Source of the DNA: Toxorhynchites rutilus septentrionalis
Lineage: Eukaryota; Arthropoda; Insecta; Diptera; Culicidae
DNA: 64,000 nucleotides
Direction: 5' to 3'
Assembly (NCBI RefSeq): GCF_029784135.1
Contig: NC_073744.1
Coordinates: forward strand, 76,983,935-77,047,934
Shown here: positions 24,175 through 36,155 of the stretch, in pieces
Numbering within the stretch: position 1 is the stretch's first letter
How the letters are laid out: each line of letters opens with the position of its first letter
Position numbers and translations under genes: made by a program
The notes under the pieces: model-generated
What the model was told of the DNA's origin: nothing
Database searches by the model: none
What the model saw: the letters and a program-made list of their open reading frames with translations, nothing else

Positions 24175-24485
24175 CGATTGATCGTTAAATTTGCCTGAAT
24201 TCGAGCATTGCTTTCGGGTTAAAAATGACGTCAAAGTGCTGCACATATCAAGCCGCATGGGAGCAAGCAAAACAAACTGAAGGTGTAATTTTTTTGTGCA
24301 CCGATTTCTTTCGCCACCGCCAACACAACCTATTCGGTTCGGATTTTTTATTGCCATCGTGTGAAATGTACTTAGAGATTTTTGTTTTTGTTTTGGAAAT
24401 CGTGTTTTTAGGAGCGTGGATATGTAATATTGATATGACAAACTAGGAAAGTACTCGAGGTTTTCAAATGGCTCAGTGTTGAACA
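24175..24485 (-). repeat. Dispersed repeat (inverted copy of the 21130-21480 family)
   Basis: Reads on the minus strand AACCGAATAGGTTGTGTTGG-like and CCCGAAAGCAATGCTCGAAT, paralleling 21130-21480. Confidence 0.55.
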
Positions 24486-24689
24486 TATTGAGCTCCGAAT
24501 TGTTCTTGCTACACCCAAACTAGCGTTGGCAGAAAACATTTCACCTTTGGCAGAAAAGATGTCATTTCTTGTGCATGAGAGTCAAATGCGCAAATAATGA
24601 GCTATTTTGAAAGCTTAAAATTGGTTTGTATGTATGCGTGCAGACATCTCTTTCTGTTTACTTTTCTCATTTCATTTGGGATTGGGCCA

Positions 24690-24780
24690 AAAAAAATTCC
24701 ATACGACGTCAATGGGGATCGAACCTAGGCCGGTTGGAATGTAAAGCTAACCACGCTATCCACATGGCTAACGGTGCTTA
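24690..24780 (-). repeat. tRNA-derived SINE, second type
   Basis: The minus strand reads GTTAGCCATGTGGATAGCGT (A-box region) and CCTAGGTTCGATCCCCATTG (perfect B box GGTTCGATCCC). Acceptor-stem pairing typical of a functional tRNA is not evident, so it is a SINE head or tRNA-like pseudogene, different from the Feilai-type copies. Confidence 0.7.
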
Positions 24781-25311
24781 AGAAGTTGTTCAGCAAATAC
24801 GTGATAATATTGCACCTGATTATAAAATGAAGCTGGGAGATGTTTTCTAACAGTAAAAAGGAGCACATGAAGGAGAACAATATCTATCTCGGTCTGGGCC
24901 GTGTATGTGGCAAAGCTTGGGAAAGCTTATTTGTCTTTTGTTTCGCTCACTCGTATTACTCTAATATTGCTGGAACATGTATATTATACAAATGCTTACC
25001 AGTATTTGTGAGTCATGACATTTTCTGTTGTGTTATGTCTCATTTAATGTCATAAATTGGGATGACAAAACATGAGCTAAAAATAAATTTTGGGTGTACG
25101 CTTTCCATTCAGCCCGCATCAAAAGCATTGGCGTTCTCTCCTGCAATAATGTTGTAGTCCTACTATCAATGTTAAAATAAGCATATCTGCGACATTTACT
25201 GAAAAAAACCTTTACAGGTTTCCATTAAAACAACCCTTTATCGTTGTTTAGCACTAGGATTTCGGGTTTTCACTGGATCCTCCACAGTCAAAATGAGGCC
25301 AAATCATCTTC

Positions 25312-25644
25312 TCAGCCATTCCATGCCAAACCGATATAGTGGTTCTCAGATTTCCGTGAAAAGTGGTAGTTTTCTTCCTTATCGAAAAACCCATATGTTT
25401 TTATTTTTTTCATAAGGGTGCCCATTTTCGTTTTAGGGTGATACAAAAAGATGTGCCCCTTTTTCTTAAAAATTACTTCATCCATTCAAATTCATACCTT
25501 CTGAACTATCGGACCGATCCAGACGACCGACATATCGGATTGAAACCAATGAACTAGTCTTTTTTGAAAAAAAATAGCATTTGCGAAAAATCACTTTTCA
25601 CGGAAATCTGAAAACCACTATATCGGTTTGGCATGGAATGGCTG
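25312..25644. mobile_element. MITE with about 53-bp terminal inverted repeats
   Basis: CAGCCATTCCATGCCAAACC, then GATATAGTGGTT and TCAGATTTCCGTGAAAAGTG on the left; the exact inverse on the right, ending GGTTTGGCATGGAATGGCTG at 25644. 333 bp, non-coding. Related ends occur at 20378 and at about 52140-52195. Confidence 0.88.
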
Positions 25645-25820
25645 TCCTACAAAAAAACAAAACTTCTAGTTAATTGCAAAACCCAATCAATTTGTTTTAC
25701 CATTCACACATCAGAAAATTGTTTAATTTTAATTCTAATGCCAATCACGTGATTCATGGCATTCAATAAAATTCAGTTAGAGTCTTTTTTTGTGTAACAC
25801 AGATATGTTCAATGGTACAT

Positions 25821-26965
25821 TTTGACGTAGAACTACGTCTTTCAGGAAGGGTGCCAAATCTGAAAACAAGTCACGTTTTTATGAAATAAAGTTAACGTTA
25901 ATAACTATTTTCACTGTTAATAACTATTTTCACGAATTCTCATTATTTGCATAACAATCAAATCGGAAATTCTCTAGGATTTGTTTGATACGCTATACAT
26001 TACAATTCGCTAATCTCTAAACGATGTAAATTCATGAAAACTGGAAGAACTTCCTTTTTTTCATACATTTGTTCTGCCGATTTATGTGCTAACTCTACCC
26101 GTATTTCGAATGCTTATAACTCGAACATTTCTTAATAGATCGGAAAGATGTTTGCATCAATTGATAGGAAATATTTCTAGGCGTCTTTCACAATTAATAA
26201 AATGCTATTTTTCATTAGATGAACAATTGAATAACTGTAAAATGTCAAGCGTTATCTAAACATCATAACGGCCAAGTTTTGATTGGCCCGATTTACGGTT
26301 TCCCCAACACAGACTTCAAGGTCGATGTACCTGTGGGAATCCACTTTGCAAATAAACATGCAAGTCGGGGTTTTTTTGTTCCCACCGATCTGTGTTTCCC
26401 TAACACAGACTTCAAAATCAATGTGCCTGGGGGAAACCGCTTTGTTAAAACATGCAAGTCGGGGGTATTTTCCCCACTGAGCTGTGTTTCCTAACATGGA
26501 CTTCAAAATTAATGTGCCTGGTGGAATCCGCTTTGCAAATACATGCAAGTCGGGGGTATTTTTTGCTGTTGAGTACTTTTGTACTCGCTTGTCATTGTGC
26601 AGAATATTTGTTTTGTACTCGCTTGTCATTGTGCAGAATATGTTTGTAACGTACTTTAAAACTGAGAAGCCTGGGAAAATTTTCATTTCAGATACTAGAG
26701 GTGAACGAACTTTCGTGGTTCGAGAACTACGTAAACACGAGATGCGCAATAATTTCAGAGGGAAATGTAAAATACAATGATCGTTTGACAATTCTTCCGT
26801 TCACATATTTTGGTAGTCCTAGGCATCATATCAAACGTAGAAGGACGGCCATCAAATTTGTAACGAAAAACGTAATCTATTACAAAAATTTCGTTGCATT
26901 CTAAAATAATTTTCGAAGTGATAAACAAGTGAATTGTATAATGTAATTGCGTAGTTCTACGTCGA
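25821..26965. repeat. Palindrome-ended segment with 110-bp minisatellite
   Basis: The left end TTTGACGTAGAACTACGTC is mirrored by GCGTAGTTCTACGTCGAAA on the right. The interior shares order with 53702-55301: a TATAACTCGAACATTTCTTA block, a tandem array, then GGACGGCCATCAAATTTGTA (compare 55117). No convincing gene, although several frames stay open through the array because of its repeat structure. Confidence 0.6.
26284..26568. repeat. Minisatellite, about three units of about 100 bp
   Basis: Each unit has TTTCCCTAACACAGACTTCA, AATGTGCCTGGGGGAA, CATGCAAGTCGGGGGTATTT. A longer array of the same unit lies at 53970-54455. Confidence 0.85.
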
Positions 26966-28160
26966 AAATATGCGGTCGTGTCCTATATACAACCCTTTAC
27001 ATTTTTTGGTACAGATTTTTGAGATAAGAAGTACAGATGAAAAATATTTTCACACCTTCTAGTATTGATGAATATGTGGCAACACTTCACAGAATGCTCA
27101 CTCTCAGTGCTCAGCGCAATCTCCAATTTCCAAATCAACTCTCAGTTTTCAAATATGGTGCAGGATGATCGCTGTGTAGAGTGAAACTAAAAATCGAAAC
27201 CAAAGAGCAAAACAACAGCTACCCAAATCACGTGCAAACTTTACTTGTTTCATTGTTGGAGAATATGAGCGGCGTGAAAAATCGGAAAACCTTCCTATTT
27301 TATACGCTACATTGTTTACCTATACTGCTATTTCCACTATATGAAGGGATATTCCTTATTAATTTGTGTGTTTGGAATCAAAATCCATCCATACAGGTCG
27401 GACTTCATTTTGAATGATTCGATTATAAACAATTTTAAACTCGATTATATACCCTTTAAAAAGATTAACGTTCAAATGCATACATCAGATTTTTTTACGC
27501 GAGAGATAGGTACTTCGTGACCAGCTTTTTTACCGCGTAAAAAAGCAGGTAATCAAGAATCCACGTAGAATCGTGATAGGGCACGGCACTAATTTCCATC
27601 ATAAGTACTAAGTTGCATCACAAGCACTAATTACCGTCATCTGCTCTAAGGAAGCATGAGGGAGGGATGTGAGCTGCGAGAGGAAAAAAACCGCGTTAAT
27701 TGGAAAATCCACGTAAAAAACTCCTAAAAAAACAGCGTGAAAAAACCTGGGTTTTTCCACTCAAACCATTAAAATGGACCCCTTCAGACAACCAAATTCC
27801 GATCGGAAATAATTATGTTTTAATTGGTCGAATCGGCTTTCGGTATAGGTTTGCGTTCGAATTTTTCACAGAAATAGAAGACATGTAAAGCGAACTTGTA
27901 ACATGTCACATACACTCTGTCCAACTTCTATAAGACCAGGTGATGATCTTGTTGCTTTGTGTCATTATGAACAAACAACGCTGCAATTTCTGTTCTAGTG
28001 TATTTATATTGGTAACTATCATACACTGCATTATTTTCATATGTGTGTAAGCAAGTGCTGAGCAAAAAAAAAAGTTTTTGTATTTTTCAAATGTCAAGTT
28101 TCTATAACACCAGTTACGTTTTCCGTTGTTTTTAGTTAGTTTGTTTAATACATATAGAAA

Positions 28161-29650
28161 ATGCCGAAAGTAAAAGTGCTCATGGATAGAGAAAAAGGAC
28201 AAATCGATGCATTTCACCAAGAAAATGTTCGAATTAGAGGAATTGCTCGTCGGATTGGACGATCCCTTCAAGTAGTTTTCAAGTATTTGACGAGTTCTTA
28301 ATGATACGGGAAAAAGAAGAGAGCTCTCGGTCAGAGAGCGTAAATCGAAGCTCTCTGACCGAGATAAGCGGGAAATAATTATAACAGCTTCGAATAATTC
28401 AAAATCGCTTATGCAAATAAAGCAATCTTTGAATTTAAATGTTTCACGGGAGACAATTCGTCAATTTTTTGTAAAAAGTCCTTACAAAAAAAGGGCTAAA
28501 AAGGTTAAAGCTTCTAATCTGACACCATCTCACATCGAAAGACGTATGAGTTTTGCCAAAGCTCACATGAATCAACAGTGGGTAAAATGGTATGTCATGA
28601 CAAAGAACGTTTTCAAAAGAATGCATTTTGCTATACCGTTCTGAATCATATTTCGGACACTTTGTTCTAATATCTTAAAATGCTTAATGCACTGATGATA
28701 TAACTATAAAATTAATATCACAATTGCTTCTTTAGAGTAATCCCTTGGTTTCACTTTCATTTCATATGAGCACTACATTTGAATTATAACATAATCGGCA
28801 AAACTCTCACAACACTACTCATTATCGTTTGTGTTTGACGTTTGCTTAGCGTGAGCACGTAGAATTTACCCCTTCATCAATATTTCAATTTCTCTCGTGT
28901 TTCATCAGTTCTCATCATCGTTAACAGTTTACTGTGATTGCTTGGTAAGTGTTTCGCAGTTGATTATAAAATATAATCAAGTGTTTCGTCCAAAAAATTA
29001 CAAAATAAAGTGTCCGAAATTTGAGTTCAATCTTTCCGAAATTTGATTTAGTGTCCGAAGTTTGATTCTTATTCGTTTGATTTGAAAAGCATTTTATTCG
29101 ATGATTTTTTTATGTGTTCAATCAAATAGGTACCAAAGTAGAACGCTTAAAAGCATATTGAACTAATTTATTCAAAATATCAACCAAATAATACCTGTGC
29201 ATAAAGTTTAGATCTGTTTTCTATATCAAACGCCTCAAGTGTCCGAAATATGATTCAGAACGGTATACCATAACGAAAAGTTCTTCAATTATTTTTTTAT
29301 TTCCAACTTTGCTAGGTTATCTTCAGTGACGAAAAAAAGTTCAATTTGAATGGTCCTAATAGTTTCAACAAGTACTGGCGTAATTTACGGAAGGAGGAAC
29401 AGTATTTTTCAACCTGGAATTTTGGTGGAGGCTCGTGCATGGTTCGGGTTGGATTCTGTGCAACTGAATCCTCAAGATAATTTTCACATCATTCAAAGAT
29501 TACATACATGTTTTGAAATCCTCTCTCCTAACGTTTTTGCGTGGATATCGTCCCAAAAAATTCACATTCCAGCAAAAAAATGCTACTTTTCATTCCAATG
29601 TATTCCAATACGAATTTTCCAGGTGATTAGCCGAAATGCCAATTATTGAC
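28161..29650 (+). pseudogene. Tc3-like transposase pseudogene
   Basis: Starts MPKVKVLMDREKG at 28161, preserves the bipartite helix-turn-helix region and RRMSFAKAHM, is interrupted by a 628-bp MITE at 28636, and resumes with FSDEKKFNLNG around the first catalytic Asp. Frameshifts near 28280-28300 and 29350-29460; the second Asp and the Glu are not recognisable. Confidence 0.82.
28636..29263. mobile_element. MITE nested in the Tc3-like element (628 bp)
   Basis: Inverted ends CCGTTCTGAATCATATTTCG (28636) and CGAAATATGATTCAGAACGG (to 29263) with TATA on both sides as target duplication. Motif GTGTCCGAAATTTGA is repeated several times inside, as is common for subterminal transposase-binding motifs. 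No coding. Confidence 0.9.
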
Positions 29651-29888
29651 ATGAAAATCAGGAAATAGTTTTGAATTTTTCATTGATAATACTTATAAGG
29701 TTTGAGTTGGTCTTATAGAAACTGGACAGCTGAAATAATCATATTTCAGCACAATAAATAAACGAACAACTCTTTTGAACGAAATTGAATTTAAATATAC
29801 TTTATTCTAAGCATTCTTGTTGAAATTTTAACTGTTTGTGTTACAACGAAACATAATCAGTGTGGTCTTATAGAAGTTGGACAGAGTG

Positions 29889-32002
29889 TATGTACTAGAT
29901 AACGGTTTGATGGAAATAACACTTTAAATTTAGTTTTTATATTTGTTCGCTGGATAGCTTAAATTTCACAAAAGAAGCCCAATGAACACTCTAACCATGG
30001 CCCGTAGACTCTATTCTACATATGGAAAACTGGACGTAACGTCGCATTCGGCGCTTATCTAACTGTGACCATATCTTGCATAAACCACAAGCTGCTTCTT
30101 TATGTTACCAATGTTACAAACCGGAAAATCAATCTCCGAAACCGCAGCGTGCCGAAATTCATAACAGCATCTGGGTCACCCGACGATGCCTTTCCCATTC
30201 AACTTTAAACCCTCGCCGCTGCCGTTTCCATCCACTCGGAATTGAATGAAATCTACGCAAGCAGAAATTTCGTTTGACTGCATAAACAGAAGAAAAAAAC
30301 CAACTGTATTCGTCGCATGAATAAATATCAAATCAAAAAACCGAATTCCTCCTATTCCTCTTGTGTGTTTATTTTGTCCGGCTCGAGTTATGCGTCTACC
30401 AGAAACCGTTTGCAATCATTGACACCGCCGCATTGCCTCCAGCGTTACGCGATATGTTACTGGTTCGCAAACAAAGCCGACAAAATGTTCAGTGTCAAAT
30501 TTTTTTTCCGACGCACATTTCCCACGTTTACATCTTTAAAATTTCAAATATTCACTTTCAACTCATGCGTTACAAAACAAGACTGACTTATTATGCGTCT
30601 CGAATTGGCCCTTACCATTCTTTGACTGAGAAGAAATTTCGGGGGTCATCAGATGGGAAACCTGTTCCACAGACTTGACATTGAGCGAATTGAAGCGTTG
30701 GTATGTACGGATGAGCGAGAAAAGCTTCACCGTGTAGACTTGGATTCCTCACTGTAATGGAAAACATGCAATCTTTTAAACATCGATATCTTCTGCTTGA
30801 TCTGCGGAAAGCGTGAAGCAATATCACACCCCGATGACAAATGGCACTCGTTCTGATTTTCTGCGAACAAAACATCCGACCGTTGCGTCAATCGAATGAA
30901 AGCGAATGACTGCTCAAGATCAAGATGATCGCAGCCGTAAGGGGAAAAATCTGCACCGCTCGGCCGGTTTGCGAACGAGGGTCAGCCACTGTCAAGAGTA
31001 GCGTAAGCAAATCAAATAAGACCTAAAATCCTTGAAGCAGGACCTTCGAGACCTCAGCGCGTACAGAATCTACAACCGCCGATAGCTGGCAGCAACTCGT
31101 CGATGATTACTTGCTTGAAATTGCAAGTGCAAATATTATCACCCGCAGCTTACAACAGATACCGTTCAAGGTGGTTGTGGTTGCGGAGGCGGCTGTACCC
31201 CATTCGAGAACCGAAGTGATTTATGCTCGCGCGGTTGGACAACAAAAGATCTCTCGCAGTCCTTGAGTGCTCTCTTTTCCAGTGGAAGAGTTGAACTTTT
31301 TTCTTGTGCTGATGCGATGCCTTATTACACAAGCATTCGCGAAGCGCACGGTGTGACGATGAAGCCCTTACGATAATTACCATTTTATGCGCAGCCTTTT
31401 TACCGATGAATATGAAGCCCTTCGACTATTAAGGCGGCCATCAGTCATTCCGACGAGCGTACGCGACACTTTGTGGCTTATTCTGAAATTATGCCACGAC
31501 AGCGACGAGTGAAAGAACGGATGAGTCTGAGGGGAGTACTCATCAATGGGGCTGATAATCGCTACATTGTGGTTGATCGAATTGATCGTTTGAAGTGTTT
31601 TGTCACCTACCGGCAGCGGTTGGGATGAAGCAATTCTGCGAGCGTTTTGAACGATCTGTTCTCATCATTTCCGACAATAGATCACAAGCGCAACTGTGCA
31701 AAAGACTCATCTATACGGACACGGAAAAAAGTTTTAGCCCCAAGGGACCGACGCTGGGCTCAACGTGTTAAATCATGCCATGGCCAACCGGATTTTATGA
31801 ATTGATGCCATACTACCCAATTATCACGATAGTTTTAAGTACTTATAAACCCCACAATCAATTTTAGCCACAAATTATGAGCGATTGATGTGATTTGAAC
31901 AAAAATGCTCATTATCAATCTTCTTCTAAATGCAGCCATTCTCGAGATATTTGAAAAAATATTTCTAATTTATTGTCTTTTTCTTAGAAAATAGGTCCTT
32001 TT
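29889..32002. other. Non-coding stretch, GC-richer, no gene recognised
   Basis: 30150-31760 is clearly less AT-rich than its surroundings and shows none of the repeats seen elsewhere in the window, so it may be single-copy intronic DNA, possibly regulatory. Frames at 30317-30678, 30612-30875 and 31150-31383 lack domain signatures. Confidence 0.4.
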
Positions 32003-32013
32003 AATATGTTTGT

Positions 32014-32489
32014 TGTGGGGGTCTCCGTAGCCACATTGGTTACGCGTTCGCTTAGTAAGCGATCGATCTTGAGTTCAAAACTCAGGGCCCTCAATGACCA
32101 TCTTTGTGTTGAATAACTACGTCCATGCAACAATCATCAGCGATGGAGATTGATTCACGGTCGAAATAAGATCGATTCATCCATACAAACTGCTCTGCTC
32201 TGCAAGACGCATCGGGCTGCTGTTTTATATATAACTCAACAATGATCAATCAACTGTCTCTGCTGTCCGATTTAACTGGATAATGGATGAACTCTTACGC
32301 CTATATGGCTACTGTGTAAATGTGTACCATATGCAATGGTGTAGAAGGGAAAACTCTAACGCCAAAAAATGGCAACTGTGTAGTGTGCTAATTATAGCTA
32401 TGATAAAGATGTGACATGTACACGATTAAAATTCGGCTCTGTTACAACTAAAATGCTAATGAGCCTAAAATAAACAAAAGGGATAAAAA
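32014..32489 (+). repeat. Feilai-type tRNA-derived SINE, full length
   Basis: Flanked by an 11-bp target duplication AATATGTTTGT (32003-32013, 32490-32500). Starts GGGGGTCTCCGTAGCCACAT, B-box-like GAGTTCAAAACTC, ends CTAAAATAAACAAAAG plus A-rich tail. Diverged by several small deletions from the 14515 copy. Confidence 0.88.
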
Positions 32490-32649
32490 AATATGTTTGT
32501 CGTATTATACCGTCATGTTCATGAAATTTTATGAATTTGCTGGTAAAAATATATGTATTAGTTTACATTTGAGGACATGTGGATGAACACAAAACGTAGT
32601 GGTATTAAAAAAATTATAGGAGGTTGTGTCCAAGATACCACCGCATTGT

Positions 32650-34632
32650 TGACGTAGAACTACGCTGTTATTTTGTATAAGTCTCTTGTTTATACCTCCG
32701 GATATTATTCTATAATGCTGTGAAATTTTAGAAACAACTGCTTAGTAGAATAATCTCTGAAATGGTTTTTTCATTGTAGAATCAGTTGACGATAATTGAT
32801 TGATCCTTGCCCTCGTTCTTGCCCTCGCAAAACAATACACTAGCTGATCGTATGTCGGAATTTATTTCATTTCAATGAAAATTTACCTCGAATGCTATTC
32901 CGGTGGCCTTTTTCGCAATTGACATTGACTCGGCTACAGTCGAATATATACATGTTGCACCAGTACCATTATTCCACATCTCATAACTACATCACTATAT
33001 ATTTGGCACCGCATGGAAAGAACAACAATGACAACACTTGCAAGTATCAAATATCATGCAACATGTTATTTAGTATTGCCTCAAAGGAATCGCACATTTG
33101 AGCATCGTTCGTACAACGCAAACCAAGCGCCAAACAAGCGTTCGCCATAGCATGCATACAGAGCCATACATTGGTGGCTTGAAACTACTAGAAATATAAA
33201 CACTTCTCATCATTTTGCGGTATTCTCAAAAGAAACGCTTCTGTTAATATTACTGGCCTCGAAAAAAGTTACATTACTTTCTCATGCTCGAGAGAAGCGC
33301 AGCTTTCACCCTTAGTGGAGGAAGTTTTGTTACTGGCAAGCGAAACCTAATCACATACAAAATTCCAGAACGATATTTACTTTCTTGGTGACTAAACAAA
33401 CGAAATAAACTCTTTTTGTTAATAACAACCTCGAAAATAGTAGCAATGCTTCATTATGATCAATATTAGCGCAAATGCTAGTTGAAGGCACTAGACTGGC
33501 CCGCGAACCCAAATAACTTATAACATTCCAGTAAGACATTCAAGCTTGGTATTCCCCAAATAATTTTTTGGCGCACAACCTTAACACATGCTTCGCCATA
33601 ACGTCAGTTTAATGCATTGATACATTCTCAAAGGCAACAACGAAGCCCTTATGACGACGGAAAACAAACAATGTTAACTGCTTGGAAAAAGACTGAATTA
33701 TGCCAAACAGCTTGTACTCTGCTGTAACACCCATCAATGCGAATACGCTGATGAGTTTGGCAAGAGCGACCGCCTTCATCACCAGCGGGGGGAGCTTGAT
33801 TTTGGTTGCTGCCTGGGTAACGGCGTTTATATTTTCGACCGACGCGCCGAAATCGCCTACTTCGCTGTTGTGCGATGCGGTGTCACACTCGCGAAGGCTC
33901 GGTTCAGTGCGAGCGCTTTTCACTGCACCAACATGGCGTGCATCATTAGATGATGCTTGCCTCGAAATTTTATTGCCACTGGCAATGCGTTTGTTTTTTG
34001 CAGGGCTCGAGCCTGCCTTCCTCTTCTTCTTGCTCATCACACACTACGCGAAGCGTCCAATTTATAACGCTGGAAAAAAACACACGATACGAATAACGCG
34101 AAAAACGAACAGAAAAACCAAACGACGATATCCAAGTTGGATTACCACTGGTGGGGTCCAATCTTAGATCGAAGCGCAGTGAAAGCAAAATGAACTGGAT
34201 TGATCAACAGTCCGATGCCAAATAAAAGTTTGCCTCAGCGAGATCCACTGTTTATACTCTAGGCGAGTATTCATCTTCATTCTTCTACTTTTCCTTTGTT
34301 CATGGAGACCTTAAATCCTACGATTTCCGTTAGTCGTCGATAAGTTGCTCGTTATTGACAGCTCTGTTCGGGAAAGCACACAAATGGACCGAACAAATGT
34401 ATGGGAAAATGGAAACGCTTAAAGTTTTCATGGATTTTAACCATTTACAAACCAGGGGATTCTAATGTATAGCATAATGAACAAATCTTACGGAATTTCA
34501 GATTCGTTTAGTATGTAAATCGCCAATGTCCGTTCACGGCAAAAATAGTTATTAACGTTAACTTTATTTCATAAAAACGTGACCTGTTTTCTGATTTGAC
34601 ACCCTTAATGAAAGACGTAGTTCTACGTCAAA
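32650..34632. repeat. Palindrome-bracketed segment carrying a Jockey-type ORF1
   Basis: Left TTGACGTAGAACTACGC and right GACGTAGTTCTACGTCAA face each other. The sequence outside the left motif (ATACCACCGCATTG) resembles that at 55697-55710. Pairing of the two ends into one element is inferred. Confidence 0.45.
33609..34040 (-). pseudogene. Jockey-type retrotransposon ORF1 (gag-like) fragment
   Basis: The 143-codon minus frame starts MMSKKKRKAGSSPAKNKR, a basic low-complexity N-terminus, then KIKLPPLVMKAVALAKLISV and GVTAEYKL, resembling the conserved block of Jockey-clade ORF1 proteins. No zinc knuckles or ORF2 follow; the frame drifts into unrelated sequence after about residue 110. About 250 bp upstream (to about 34300) looks like the element's 5' UTR. 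Identification is tentative. Confidence 0.5.
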
Positions 34633-34848
34633 ATCTTTTTTTATCTGATTAAAAACTTCTAAAACTAATTATTCGTGTTGCATAATCATAACACAAACAG
34701 TTTTAGAAGTAGAATTGAAATCCCAACAACACAAATACACCTCGTTGATTCAACCGGACGTTATGGATACAAAAATAATTAACTTGTTTACGTTATGCCT
34801 AGATTTTACGTGAAATCTGGTATCTTCTAAGTAGTACCTCTGTATTTG

Positions 34849-34884
34849 TATATAAAGTTACTCAGATTCAAACATCGTTCATCA
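34849..34884 (+). promoter_or_regulatory. TATA box and initiator upstream of a small ORF
   Basis: TATATAAAG at 34849 and TCAGTC (34879-34884) with +1 A at about 34881, spacing 32 nt, the arthropod optimum. Functionality untested. Confidence 0.4.
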
Positions 34885-34926
34885 GTCGAACAATCTTGCT
34901 TATAGAGTGAATAACAGTATACCACA

Positions 34927-35148
34927 ATGGACTGCAACAAAATTTTCTCGTGTTGTAGACCGATTCCGAAAAAAAATCTTGAGGAGCAGAACAATACAGA
35001 AAAGCATCCTTCTATTCCAGATGAACCGATAGCAGCAGGGAATAATTTGGAAGAAGTTTCAAGCATTTGGTGGGATCAAATAGGTGCGATCCACTGTGAC
35101 CTACTAAAACCTGGCCAAACGAGCAATGAACACTTCTACAGGCTGTGA
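34927..35148 (+). CDS. Small hypothetical protein ending in mariner-like sequence
   Basis: 73 codons starting 46 nt after a TATA/initiator pair. The first 44 residues (MDCNKIFSCCRPIPKKN, then an acidic stretch) are not recognised; the rest (IWWDQIGAIHCDLLKPGQTSN) matches the central mariner transposase segment between the first and second catalytic Asp. It is either a transposon fragment captured by a promoter or a chance fusion. No evidence of a working protein. Confidence 0.3.
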   Translation: MDCNKIFSCCRPIPKKNLEEQNNTEKHPSIPDEPIAAGNNLEEVSSIWWDQIGAIHCDLLKPGQTSNEHFYRL

Positions 35149-35235
35149 TATCCTGCAATCTACAGCTCAATACAACTCCATATAATATACGTAGTACTGA
35201 GTAAACACTCTGATCAGGATGCCACAATCCTTCAT
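35149..35235 (+). repeat. Dispersed repeat (direct copy at 39553-39680)
   Basis: TGCAATCTACAGCTCAA, ATACGTAGTACTGAG and ACTCTGATCAGG occur in the same order at both places. Confidence 0.7.
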
Positions 35236-35435
35236 CGACCCAACCTTTTACATTCTACTCAGAGACGGAATTTCCACAATGAAAACATCACTGAGTGTTG
35301 GTCTGTTGGGCTCACCCCGACTCAAACAGTTTAAAAGCATGTTTTTGCATTGGTTTGCTACTGGCACAAGTATATTTTTTTTCTTGGGCTGGCTTTTCTC
35401 AACACAATCGATACCACATTGTTTGCCTTGGTCTT

Positions 35436-35655
35436 GCACCGGCTCAACCGTTTTGTTGGTCTTGAAATTTTCCCACCCGGCTCATCGAATTTTTAACATC
35501 GTTGGCCGTGGTCTTTCACCGGCTCAACTTTTCATACGCATTGTTGCCAATGGTCTTCCACCGGCTCAATTCTAACACCGTTAACACGTTAACATGTTCT
35601 TTCATCGACTCAACTTTTTCCATTTCGGTCCCGGCCACAGCCCGACTCAACTTTT
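35436..35655 (+). repeat. Degenerate tandem repeat around CCGGCTCAAC
   Basis: TGGTCTTGCACCGGCTCAAC, GTGGTCTTTCACCGGCTCAA, ATGGTCTTCCACCGGCTCAA, then decayed GTTCTTTCATCGACTCAAC and AGCCCGACTCAAC, at spacings of roughly 35-70 bp. Confidence 0.7.
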
Positions 35656-36155
35656 GACGTAGCACTACGAAAAAAAATCTGCACAGGGGGTCACATTACG
35701 AAAAATGTAACGAAAAATAGAGGGAACTCGAATGCATATTACGCAAAATGATTCCGAACGAATTATTGAGGAAGAATGATGTGCAACTGAACTGAATACA
35801 TGTGAAGGCAAATTACGTTGAACGGAACGGATGAGTATAACGAAAACGCTTGGAAAAAACTAAAAAAGATAACGATTTTGTTAATGTAAACTCAATTTTG
35901 AAGATAAAAATAAGATTATTTTAATCATTGCAGTTAAATTTCATTCTCGGCAAAATTGTAAATTTTCAATTTAACACGTTGAGGCTCGATTTTTTCTTGC
36001 TGCGCTTTCAATTCAGCACGCATCAAGAGCGTTTGCACAATATCAGTGTCGGTCTCAGCTCCCAAAGATACTTATTGTATAAATAGAATATAGTCAGAAA
36101 CTCGACTAGAAAGTAGTCACATTTCGTACAACATCCGAAAACTAACCATAGAGTA

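Larger units (their letters stand above)
27913..29888 (+). mobile_element. Tc3-like transposon, degenerate, with nested MITE
   Basis: Terminal repeats CACTCTGTCCAACTTCTATA (27913) and its inverse TATAGAAGTTGGACAGAGTG (to 29888), flanked by TA. Transposase pieces on + strand: MPKVKVLMDREKGQIDAFHQ from 28161, then SLNLNVSRETIRQFF, and after the MITE FSDEKKFNLNGPNSFNKYWR, with frameshifts in the catalytic region. The order fits the Tc3 branch of Tc1/mariner. Not functional. Confidence 0.88.

Noticed and set aside
24690..24780. Free-standing tRNA gene on the minus strand
   Set aside because: The B box is good but the acceptor and anticodon stems do not pair convincingly, and the unit runs into SINE-like sequence.
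26252..26791. 179-codon minus frame and several plus frames over the same bases
   Set aside because: Frames stay open because the 100-bp tandem repeat lacks stops in several phases; no domain and no start or splice signals.
30150..31760. Possible zinc-finger gene remnant in the GC-richer block
   Set aside because: A few Cys and His pairs appear in different frames but none with correct spacing in one frame.
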